From Nocardia seriolae NBRC 15557 (GTDB lineage: Bacteria > Actinomycetota > Actinomycetes > Mycobacteriales > Mycobacteriaceae): a stretch of 38,944 nt of DNA. Below, piece by piece: positions 15,347 to 21,727 of the stretch. Made by a program: the position numbers and the translations under genes. Under the pieces are notes generated by a model. It did not search any database. It worked only from the letters and a program-made list of their open reading frames with translations, and was not told the DNA's origin. Within the stretch, counting starts at the first letter, position 1, and each line of letters starts with the position of its first letter. The stretch lies in contig NZ_BJWY01000070.1 of assembly GCF_007990715.1 (NCBI RefSeq), positions 1 through 38,944 of the forward strand, given 5' to 3'.

Positions 15347-16750
15347 TCAGGCGGTGGTTTCCGCGTGTTTGCGGGAGAGCAGGGGGTAGCCCGCGCAGAC
15401 CAGGATTGCCCAGACCAGGCCGACTGCGAGGGCGCTGCGGCCGTCTTCGGTGAAGAACAGCAGGGCCACTACCAGGGCCAGGAAGGTCAGGGCCAGGGCG
15501 GTGGTGAAGGGGGCGCCGGGGAGGCGGTAGTCGCTGGCGGGGAGGGTGCCTTGGTTGACGCGGCGGCGGTAGATCAGGTGGCAGACCAGGATCATGCCCC
15601 AGACGAAGATGATGCCCATGGTGGAGACCGAGGTGATGTAGCCGAAGGCCTTGTCGGGGGAGAAGTAGTTGACGGCTACGCCGATGACCATGACGGCGGC
15701 GGAGACGGCGATGCCGACGGCGGGGACCGAGCGGGGGCTCAGTGCGCCGAGGGCGGCGGGGGCCTCTTCGCGCTGGGCGAGGCTGCGGAGCATGCGGCCG
15801 GTGGAGTAGATGCCGGAGTTGCAGGAGGAGAGGGCGGCGGTCAGGAGGACGAAATTGATGATGCCCGCGGCGCCGGGGATGCCGATCTGTTCGAAGACTT
15901 CGACGAAGGGGCTGCGGCCGGCGTGGAAGGAGCGCCAGCTCGAGACCGACATGATGACGATGAGGGCACCGATGTAGAACAGGCCGATGCGGAAGGGCAG
16001 GGTGTTGATGGCCTTGCGCAGGGTGCGTTTGGGGTCGCGGGCCTCGCCGGCGGTGACGCCGACCAATTCCACACCGACGTAGGCGAATACCACGATCTGC
16101 AGGGCCAGCAGTGCCTGGCCGAAGCCGTTGGGGAATACGCCGCCGTCGTTCCAGAGGTTGGTGACGGTCGGGTTGGCGGCGTGGCCGAAGTGGAAGATCA
16201 GCACGCCGACGCCGATCACGATCATGGCCAGGATTGCGGTGACCTTGATGGCGGAGAACCAGAATTCGCCCTCGCCGAACAGTCGCACCGACACCAGGTT
16301 GGCGATGAACATGATGCCGAGTACGACCAGCGCGGTCACCCACTGCGGGATGTCGAACCAGTACTGCACGTATTTTCCGGCCACGGTGATCTCGGCCATG
16401 CAGGTGGCCACCCAGACCGCCCAATACGTCCAACCGGTAGCGAATCCGGCGAAGCGGCCCAGGAACTCGTTCGCGTATTCGGCGAAGCTGCCGGTGACCG
16501 GCCGATAGGTGAGCAGCTCCCCCAGCGCCCGCATGATCACGAAGATCGCGAGGCCCGCGGCCAGGTAGCACAGGATGAGCGCGGGGCCCGCCTTCTGGAT
16601 CGCGCCGCCCGCGCCATAGAACAGGCCGGTCCCGATCGCACCCCCGATGGCGATCATCTGAATCGTGCGCGGCGACAGTCCGCGCGCATACCCCTCGTCG
16701 TCCGCGAGCGCGGCACCGGTGTCGGGTAGCTGCCTTTCCGAGGCGGTCAT
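15347..16750 (-). CDS. Amino-acid permease (AAT family)
   Basis: The 467-residue integral membrane protein has 12 predicted helices and the amino-acid transporter family signature near the N-terminus: GLSPRTIQMIAIGGAIGTGL, then Phe-Tyr-Gly-Ala-Gly. Further conserved parts are Phe-Ala-Tyr-Val-Gly-Val-Glu-Leu-Val-Gly-Val-Thr-Ala-Gly-Glu-Ala and Ser-Gly-Ile-Tyr-Ser-Thr-Gly-Arg-Met-Leu. These are proton-coupled uptake permeases of the GabP/AnsP/AroP type; the exact amino acid cannot be told. The ATG at 16750 follows GGAAGGA by 6 nt, whereas the longer frame adds an Arg-rich tail without a ribosome site. Confidence 0.92.
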   Translation of the reverse strand: MTASERQLPDTGAALADDEGYARGLSPRTIQMIAIGGAIGTGLFYGAGGAIQKAGPALILCYLAAGLAIFVIMRALGELLTYRPVTGSFAEYANEFLGRFAGFATGWTYWAVWVATCMAEITVAGKYVQYWFDIPQWVTALVVLGIMFIANLVSVRLFGEGEFWFSAIKVTAILAMIVIGVGVLIFHFGHAANPTVTNLWNDGGVFPNGFGQALLALQIVVFAYVGVELVGVTAGEARDPKRTLRKAINTLPFRIGLFYIGALIVIMSVSSWRSFHAGRSPFVEVFEQIGIPGAAGIINFVLLTAALSSCNSGIYSTGRMLRSLAQREEAPAALGALSPRSVPAVGIAVSAAVMVIGVAVNYFSPDKAFGYITSVSTMGIIFVWGMILVCHLIYRRRVNQGTLPASDYRLPGAPFTTALALTFLALVVALLFFTEDGRSALAVGLVWAILVCAGYPLLSRKHAETTA

Positions 16751-16903
16751 GCATATCCTTCCACGTGCGTACGGCCACACACCCGCCAGTCGTGATCGCA
16801 GGAATGCGGCCGCCCCGAACTTGCCGACGGATTGCCGGGTTCGGTCCAACGGCGTGTCACGCTACCGGAGAGGTATTGGCGGTCACCGTCACCGACGCGC
16901 GGA

Positions 16904-17317
16904 TCAGCCCGCTTCGTCGATCAGTTCCAGGCCGGTGACGACTTCGGTCTCGATCCGGATGATGTGGTCCATCGGCAGATTGATCCAGGGGTCCAGCAGG
17001 GTTTCGTAGCGCTGTACCTGGTCGGGGTCCATGACCACGCGGGCGACGCCGGTGACGATGACGCTCCAGCCCTGCCGGGTGTGCTCGTCGAAGAAGTCGG
17101 CCTCGTAGGCCACCACCTGGCCGTCACCCCGCAACAGGCTTGCGCCCAGGTGCGCGCGCACCACGACGATGTCCTCTTCCACAATGTGGTTGACCGGCCG
17201 GATGATCGGAAGTCCCCGGCGCGAGTAGACAATTCGTCCGTATTGCGCGCTCGCCAGCCGTTTCAGTGAATCGGCAGCCGAGAGCTCGCGCAGCTTTCGT
17301 GCCCCAACGCCGCCCAT
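16904..17317 (-). CDS. Pyridoxamine 5'-phosphate oxidase-family (FMN split-barrel) protein
   Basis: The 137-residue protein has the order of a flavin-binding split barrel: Gly-Arg-Ile-Val-Tyr-Ser, then GLPIIRPVNHIVEEDIVVVR, Val-Val-Ala-Tyr-Glu-Ala-Asp and Gly-Trp-Ser-Val-Ile-Val-Thr-Gly-Val-Ala. Actinobacterial relatives bind FMN, F420 or heme and are mostly uncharacterised. The ATG at 17317 has GGAGA immediately before it and begins the domain; the longer frame adds an unconserved tail reaching into the region upstream of the DNA ligase. A 153-bp gap separates it from the permease downstream, so co-transcription is possible but not shown. Confidence 0.82.
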   Translation of the reverse strand: MGGVGARKLRELSAADSLKRLASAQYGRIVYSRRGLPIIRPVNHIVEEDIVVVRAHLGASLLRGDGQVVAYEADFFDEHTRQGWSVIVTGVARVVMDPDQVQRYETLLDPWINLPMDHIIRIETEVVTGLELIDEAG

Positions 17318-17537
17318 TCTCCGATTGTGGTCGATCGTGACGAAATTCGCCAATTGCCTTGCCGCATCCGGTGGTTCACTCCCAGCACCGCCCCGACGAT
17401 CGCCGCCGGGAACGGCCGCCGCCCCGGGCGGTGTCGCCGCCTCCACCAATGCAACAAACCGATCGGTATTATTCGAGCGACTGTCGAGCAACTGCGTTCG
17501 AGTTCGCGAGAGGACCGGCGATGGCGGCGAGACGGAG

Positions 17538-18488
17538 GTGAGCGGGCTACCGCACTATGCCCCGATGCTGGCCACGGCCGGGATCGTCCCCGGCGACGAC
17601 GCCCAGTGGAGCTACGAGGTCAAATTCGACGGCATCCGCGCCATCGGATACATCGGCGAGGAGCTGCGGCTGCTGTCGCGCAACGACAGGAACATCACCG
17701 CGGCCTGGCCGGAGCTGGCCGGGCTCGCCCCGTCGGATCCCCCGTTCGTCGTCGACGGCGAGATCGTGGCGTTCGCCCCCGACGGGCGCTCCTCCTTCGC
17801 GGCCCTGCAACCCCGCATGCACCAGCGCAATCCGGCCACCATCGCCGCCCTGGCCGCCGCCACCCCGGCCACCTACATGATCTTCGACCTGCTGCACATC
17901 GGCGACCGCCCCCTGATCAACCTGCCCTACGAGCAGCGCCGCCAACTCCTCGAGCAACTCGCCCCGCACGGCCCGCACTGGCAGACCCCGCCGCGCCTGA
18001 ACGGCCCCGGCACAGCGGTTCTGGAGCAATCGCGACGCCTCGGCCTGGAGGGCATCATCTGCAAACGCCTCGACAGCACCTACCAGCCGGGCCGCCGCAG
18101 CCCGCGCTGGATCAAGGTCAAGAACATCCGGGACCAGGAGATAGTGATCGTCGGCTGGCGTCCCGGCAGCGGCGCGCGCGCCGGTCACATCGGCTCGCTG
18201 CTGATGGCCGTCCACGACGCCACCGGGCCGCTCACCTACATCGGTAATGTCGGCACCGGTTTCACCCGCGCCACCCTCGACGCCCTGGCCGCGAAACTCG
18301 AGCCGCTGCAACGACATACGCCCACCGTCGCCGCCCCCGTCCCGGACGCGGTCTGGGTGGAGCCCGAGCTCGTCGGCGAGGTGAGCTACTCCGATTGGAC
18401 CACCGACGGCCGCCTGCGCCATCCGTCGTGGCGCGGCCTGCGTGCCGACAAGACCCCGCGCGAGGTCACGTTGCCGGACGACCGTTGA
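17538..18488 (+). CDS. ATP-dependent DNA ligase, LigD ligase-domain type
   Basis: This 316-residue protein is a complete nucleotidyltransferase plus OB-fold ligase. Motif I is Val-Lys-Phe-Asp-Gly-Ile-Arg (adenylated Lys near residue 33), motif III Phe-Val-Val-Asp-Gly-Glu-Ile-Val, motif IIIa Tyr-Met-Ile-Phe-Asp-Leu-Leu, motif IV Glu-Gly-Ile-Ile-Cys-Lys-Arg and motif V Arg-Trp-Ile-Lys-Val-Lys. The OB-fold ends in the LigD-type LRHPSWRGLRADK. It joins nicked or broken DNA, as in non-homologous end joining. No polymerase, phosphoesterase or Ku gene is nearby. The GTG at 17538 has GGAG close before it. Two small membrane protein genes follow at 3 and 47 bp. Confidence 0.9.
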   Translation: MSGLPHYAPMLATAGIVPGDDAQWSYEVKFDGIRAIGYIGEELRLLSRNDRNITAAWPELAGLAPSDPPFVVDGEIVAFAPDGRSSFAALQPRMHQRNPATIAALAAATPATYMIFDLLHIGDRPLINLPYEQRRQLLEQLAPHGPHWQTPPRLNGPGTAVLEQSRRLGLEGIICKRLDSTYQPGRRSPRWIKVKNIRDQEIVIVGWRPGSGARAGHIGSLLMAVHDATGPLTYIGNVGTGFTRATLDALAAKLEPLQRHTPTVAAPVPDAVWVEPELVGEVSYSDWTTDGRLRHPSWRGLRADKTPREVTLPDDR

Positions 18489-18491
18489 CGC

Positions 18492-19043
18492 GTGTCGGCG
18501 ATCGAACCGCCGGGACATGCGGACAACCCGCCGTCCTGGGGGTTTGACCCGCGCGGCAGGGGGCATGCCCGTTATATGTTCACAATCATCGGGCTCATCG
18601 CTCTGCTGGGTGCTGTGACCGTGGGGGTGGCCGGGGTTCAGGCCAACAGCGGTGGGGAGCACGCATTACCCAGCGGTTTCACCGTTTTCGACCATACCTA
18701 CGGCGGGTCATCCGGATTGTTGTTCGCCTACGGGATTCTGGTGGGCGCGGTCGGCACGGCGGGTTTCATCCTGTTGCTGGCCGGTGCCTGGACCACATCC
18801 CGGCGTGGCGTGCTGGCGCGGCGCGAGCTGCGGCAGTCCCGGCGCGAAATGGCGGCGGCGCGAAAGGAACTCGCGAAACCTGTATCGGTGGCCGAGCCTG
18901 CGCGTAGCGTGGATTCGCCCCGGCAGCCGGTGGTTCCGATGACCAAGCCGCCGCAACGGCAGTTCCCGCGGCCGAACTGGTCGGTCAATCCGTTCCGGAA
19001 GCGTCCGGGCGCGCCCGCAAAAACCGAATCCGTCGCCAAATAG
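18492..19043 (+). CDS. Membrane protein, two helices with basic tail
   Basis: The 183-residue protein has two hydrophobic helices (about 29-52 and 73-99). A coiled, Arg/Glu/Ala-rich segment (LARRELRQSRREMAAARKEL) follows, then a basic Pro-rich tail. The loop between the helices contains His-Ala-Leu-Pro-Ser-Gly-Phe-Thr. The GTG start at 18492 lies 3 nt after the ligase stop, so the two are probably co-transcribed and translated by coupling. I recognise no family. Confidence 0.65.
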   Translation: MSAIEPPGHADNPPSWGFDPRGRGHARYMFTIIGLIALLGAVTVGVAGVQANSGGEHALPSGFTVFDHTYGGSSGLLFAYGILVGAVGTAGFILLLAGAWTTSRRGVLARRELRQSRREMAAARKELAKPVSVAEPARSVDSPRQPVVPMTKPPQRQFPRPNWSVNPFRKRPGAPAKTESVAK

Positions 19044-19090
19044 GACCGCGGTCGCCGAGGAGTCGGATCCCGGTCCACAGAGGACATCGC

Positions 19091-19243
19091 ATGCTCGCCG
19101 TGCTCGGCCTCGCGCTGATCGACGCCGGCTGGCTCATCGCCACCCCGGCACTGACCTCCCTCGGCATCCTCGTGCTGACCGCCGCCCTGATCCGCTGGCT
19201 GCTCGGCGCGCCCGCCCGCTACCTCGCCCATCCCCGATATTGA
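19091..19243 (+). CDS. Small 50-residue membrane peptide
   Basis: A 50-residue frame starts at an ATG with AGAGGA 7 nt upstream. It encodes two hydrophobic stretches (MLAVLGLALIDAGWLIATPA and then Leu-Gly-Ile-Leu-Val-Leu-Thr-Ala-Ala-Leu-Ile) and ends with an Arg-Tyr-Leu-Ala-His-Pro-Arg-Tyr tail. Codons end almost always in G or C, as in real genes here. It follows the preceding membrane-protein gene by 47 bp and probably belongs to the same operon. Function unknown. Confidence 0.6.
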   Translation: MLAVLGLALIDAGWLIATPALTSLGILVLTAALIRWLLGAPARYLAHPRY

Positions 19244-19287
19244 CGGGACCGACCGGCGCCCCGCGCCGGTCGGCTAGCGTCGCTGTC

Positions 19288-20205
19288 ATGACGGTGACGG
19301 TGCTGGTTCCGGACAACCATGGATTCGAGGCGGTCTCGCGGCTCGAGGGCGCGTGCCCGCTGCGCTACACCCTCGGCGAACCGCTGCCGGCCGGGGCCGA
19401 CGCGGCGGAGGTACTGGTGCCCACCTTCCTGGCGGGCGGCCCCGAACACATCGAGCTGGCGCGGTCGCTGCCGAAACTGCGGCTGGTGCAGTTGCTCACC
19501 GCGGGCGCGGAGGCGTGGGTCGGCAAGCTGCCCGGCGACGTCATGATCTCCACCGGCCGCGGCGCGCACGGCGCGAGCACCGCGGAGTGGACCATCACCG
19601 GATTGCTCAGCGTCTACCGCGAATTCACCGGCTTCGCGATCGCGCAGCGCGAGCACCGCTGGACCCAGCATCGCACCGACACCCTGCACGGCAAGCGCAT
19701 CCTGATCATCGGCGCGGGCGATCTGGCCACCGAACTCCAGCGCATGCTGCTGCCTTTCGACACCACCGTCGAACTGGTCGGCACCTATGCCCGCGAGGGT
19801 GTGCACGGCGTCGACGAAATCCCCACCCTGCTGCCACATTTCGACGCGGCGGTGCTCATGGTCCCGGTCACCTCGTCGACCATCGGCATGGTGGACGCCG
19901 AGTTCCTGTCCCGGATGCCCGACAACGCCATCCTGGTCAATGCCGCCCGCGGCCCGGTCGTCCGCACCGACGACCTGCTGGCCGAACTCGAATCCGGCCG
20001 CCTGCGCGCCGTTCTCGACGTCACCGATCCCGAGCCGCTGCCCGCCGACCACCCCCTGTGGGATGCCCCCGGCCTGCTGCTCACCCCGCATGTCGGAGGC
20101 AGCAGCAATGGAAATCTGAAGCGCGGCTGGGCGATTGCCACCGCGGAGATCGCGCGCTACCTCGCGGGCGAACCGCCGAAGAACCTGGTCCACGGCGAAT
20201 ACTGA
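19288..20205 (+). CDS. D-isomer-specific 2-hydroxyacid dehydrogenase
   Basis: The 305-residue protein has the two-lobed layout of the family. The NAD-binding turn is Ile-Ile-Gly-Ala-Gly-Asp-Leu-Ala-Thr-Glu (a slightly altered Gly-x-Gly-x-x-Gly). Catalytic residues follow in Val-Asn-Ala-Ala-Arg-Gly, Asp-Val-Thr-Asp-Pro-Glu-Pro-Leu and Leu-Thr-Pro-His-Val-Gly-Gly, giving the Arg-Glu-His set. It reduces 2-keto acids or oxidises D-2-hydroxy acids; the substrate is unknown. The ATG at 19288 follows a TAGCGT hexamer (19274-19279) by 8 nt without a ribosome site, so translation may be leaderless. A strong hairpin follows the stop. Confidence 0.9.
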   Translation: MTVTVLVPDNHGFEAVSRLEGACPLRYTLGEPLPAGADAAEVLVPTFLAGGPEHIELARSLPKLRLVQLLTAGAEAWVGKLPGDVMISTGRGAHGASTAEWTITGLLSVYREFTGFAIAQREHRWTQHRTDTLHGKRILIIGAGDLATELQRMLLPFDTTVELVGTYAREGVHGVDEIPTLLPHFDAAVLMVPVTSSTIGMVDAEFLSRMPDNAILVNAARGPVVRTDDLLAELESGRLRAVLDVTDPEPLPADHPLWDAPGLLLTPHVGGSSNGNLKRGWAIATAEIARYLAGEPPKNLVHGEY

Positions 20206-20207
20206 AG

Positions 20208-20221
20208 ACCCCCTGCGGGGT
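20208..20221 (+). terminator. Small GC hairpin after dehydrogenase
   Basis: ACCCC and GGGGT with a CTGC loop lie 2 nt after the dehydrogenase stop. It is short and probably supports the larger hairpin just downstream. Confidence 0.4.
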
Positions 20222-20240
20222 TCGGGCGCAGCCCTCAGCA

Positions 20241-20272
20241 TCTCGGGGGGCTTCGGGGCTAAGCCCCCGAGA
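20241..20272. terminator. Strong hairpin terminator between convergent genes
   Basis: TCTCGGGGGGCTT (20241-20253) pairs with AAGCCCCCGAGA (20261-20272): 12 bp with one bulged G and a 7-nt loop. It lies between the + strand dehydrogenase and the minus-strand Rv1733c-like gene, so it can terminate both. No long T run follows. Confidence 0.7.
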
Positions 20273-20285
20273 GTTACGAGAGTTG

Positions 20286-20873
20286 CTATAAATCCTTGCC
20301 GATGGGTCTGTTGATCCCCCGCCATTCCCGCTCCCAGCGGGAATATCGCCGGGCGTCGAACACCGTGCCGGTGAACCACACCGTCGCCGCTGCCGCACAC
20401 CAGGATTCGACCAGCACCGCGAGCCCGGTGCCGATCCCCTCGGCGGCCGCCGCGCCCGGCCGGGCCGGGGCCAGCGTCGGCTGCCCGTCCTTGACCCACA
20501 GCGTCACCGCAGCCCCCGCGGCCTGCGGCCCGACGACATCCACGGTGGCCGTGGCGGTCTTGCCGTCGATACTCCATTGCACGGCAGCCTGATACCGCTC
20601 GTGCCCCGCGTAATGGTCGGGATCGGGCTGCCGCACCGCATCCGCGGTCGACACGGCCGTGACCTTGGTCTTCCCCGCGTCCTGCGCCGCGATCCGCGCT
20701 TGCGCACCGGTGTAGCTCACGGTCCCGATGGCCCCCGCGACGGGCACCGCCGCGGCCACCACGATCACCGCCACCGCCCGCAGCACCACCTCGGCCCGAT
20801 CCGAGACACGCATCAGCGGATTGGGGTTCCAGGGCCGCACACGCCACAGGCGTGTCGGCAACGAAGGACGCAT
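20286..20873 (-). CDS. Rv1733c-like membrane protein
   Basis: This 195-residue protein has the layout of the Rv1733c family: an Arg-rich start with Trp-Asn-Pro-Asn-Pro-Leu-Met-Arg and Asp-Arg-Ala-Glu, a first membrane helix (about 25-45), and an extracytoplasmic domain of about 90 residues. A second helix (about 150-172) and a cytoplasmic end with Arg-Tyr-Ser-Arg-Trp-Glu-Arg-Glu follow. In M. tuberculosis Rv1733c belongs to the DosR dormancy regulon; its function is unknown. I see no DosR-like box upstream here. The ATG at 20873 is chosen because the conserved part begins directly after it. Confidence 0.82.
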   Translation of the reverse strand: MRPSLPTRLWRVRPWNPNPLMRVSDRAEVVLRAVAVIVVAAAVPVAGAIGTVSYTGAQARIAAQDAGKTKVTAVSTADAVRQPDPDHYAGHERYQAAVQWSIDGKTATATVDVVGPQAAGAAVTLWVKDGQPTLAPARPGAAAAEGIGTGLAVLVESWCAAAATVWFTGTVFDARRYSRWEREWRGINRPIGKDL

Positions 20874-21022
20874 CGACACCTGGACCGCCTCTCTCCACGC
20901 GTCGCCGTACCGGCTACATCGGTAGCTGTACCCAATCTGATACGCCTCGAACCGGGGGAACGTCAAGGTCACAGCGTTGCGAGTGCGTTACGCGGCCTCC
21001 GGATCCACACTGTGCTCACGTT

Positions 21023-21250
21023 TCGCCAGTCGCAACGCCCGCTGCTGACCTCCGCGCGACGATGGGTTCGAGACTGGCGCCAAGGCCCGGTACTACCGCG
21101 ACGATGGCTTCAAGGTAGTCGGCGAGGTAGCCCGAAGACGTGAATCCACCTGCGGCAGTGGTGAAACCGTCACTTTGCGCAAGGGCGGTCGGCAACGTCG
21201 TCCAGCGATGACCGCCTGCGTCGGAGGCGCCGGTCAGGTCAGGCGTTCAC
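21023..21250 (-). pseudogene. Protein-like reading frame without a start
   Basis: Immediately 3' of the SDR remnant, the minus strand stays open for about 75 codons in one frame and ends at a TGA at 21023. It reads Asp-Leu-Thr-Gly-Ala-Ser-Asp, then SDGFTTAAGGFTSSGYLADY, then LEAIVAVVPGLGASLEPIVA. The alternating hydrophobic pattern looks like a real C-terminus, but there is no ATG or GTG start and no family I recognise. It is probably another gene scrap at this decayed locus. The rest of the gap back to 20874 shows nothing I can assign. Confidence 0.3.
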
Positions 21251-21727
21251 CACGTGCTCGACCCGATCGCGGTCGGCGTGGATGTTCCAGAATTCGAGAG
21301 CGATCTCGTCGGGGGCGCGATGCGGCACGCCTTCGGGAGCCTCGGCGAAGGGCAGGAGGTTGATGACGACGGTCGCGGCCAGCACACCCTCGGAGCCCAG
21401 GGTGTTGTGGAGGTTGTGGACCCAGTTCCGCAGGCCGGCCTGGGCAATGTTGGTGGTGGCCAGCATCGGGTAGGGGTTGATCGCGCCTCCGCCCATGCTG
21501 AAGAGCAGCGTGCCGCTCTTGGCCGCCAACATGGCAAGCAGCACCGCTCGGGTTGCGGCGACGGCACCATGCAGGATCACGTCGAGCTGTTCCTGCAGGT
21601 TTTCGGCACGCACTTCGGCCGGGTTGACCATTACGAGGCCGGCGTGCGGCGAGAACTCCAGCACATCGATGCGGCCGAAACGGGTAGCGGCAGCTTCGAG
21701 GGCCGCGGTGAGCGCGGCGCTGTGTGG
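21239..21727 (-). pseudogene. SDR remnant fused to NRPS fragment
   Basis: The last about 160 residues of a short-chain dehydrogenase-like protein are intact: RFGRIDVLEFSPHAGLV, then Met-Gly-Gly-Gly-Ala-Ile-Asn-Pro-Tyr-Pro, Asn-Ile-Ala-Gln-Ala-Gly-Leu-Arg-Asn-Trp and a normal-looking end. The N-terminal half with the Gly-x-x-x-Gly-x-Gly nucleotide motif is gone. The frame instead runs upstream into antisense-like translation of the NRPS piece, which is in a different frame. The join lies at about 21720-21730. It is the 3' part of a gene cut by a deletion. Confidence 0.75.

Noticed and set aside
15219..16829. Long frames overlapping the amino-acid permease on both strands
   Set aside because: Both are shadow frames with biased composition; the permease has clear membrane helices and motifs.
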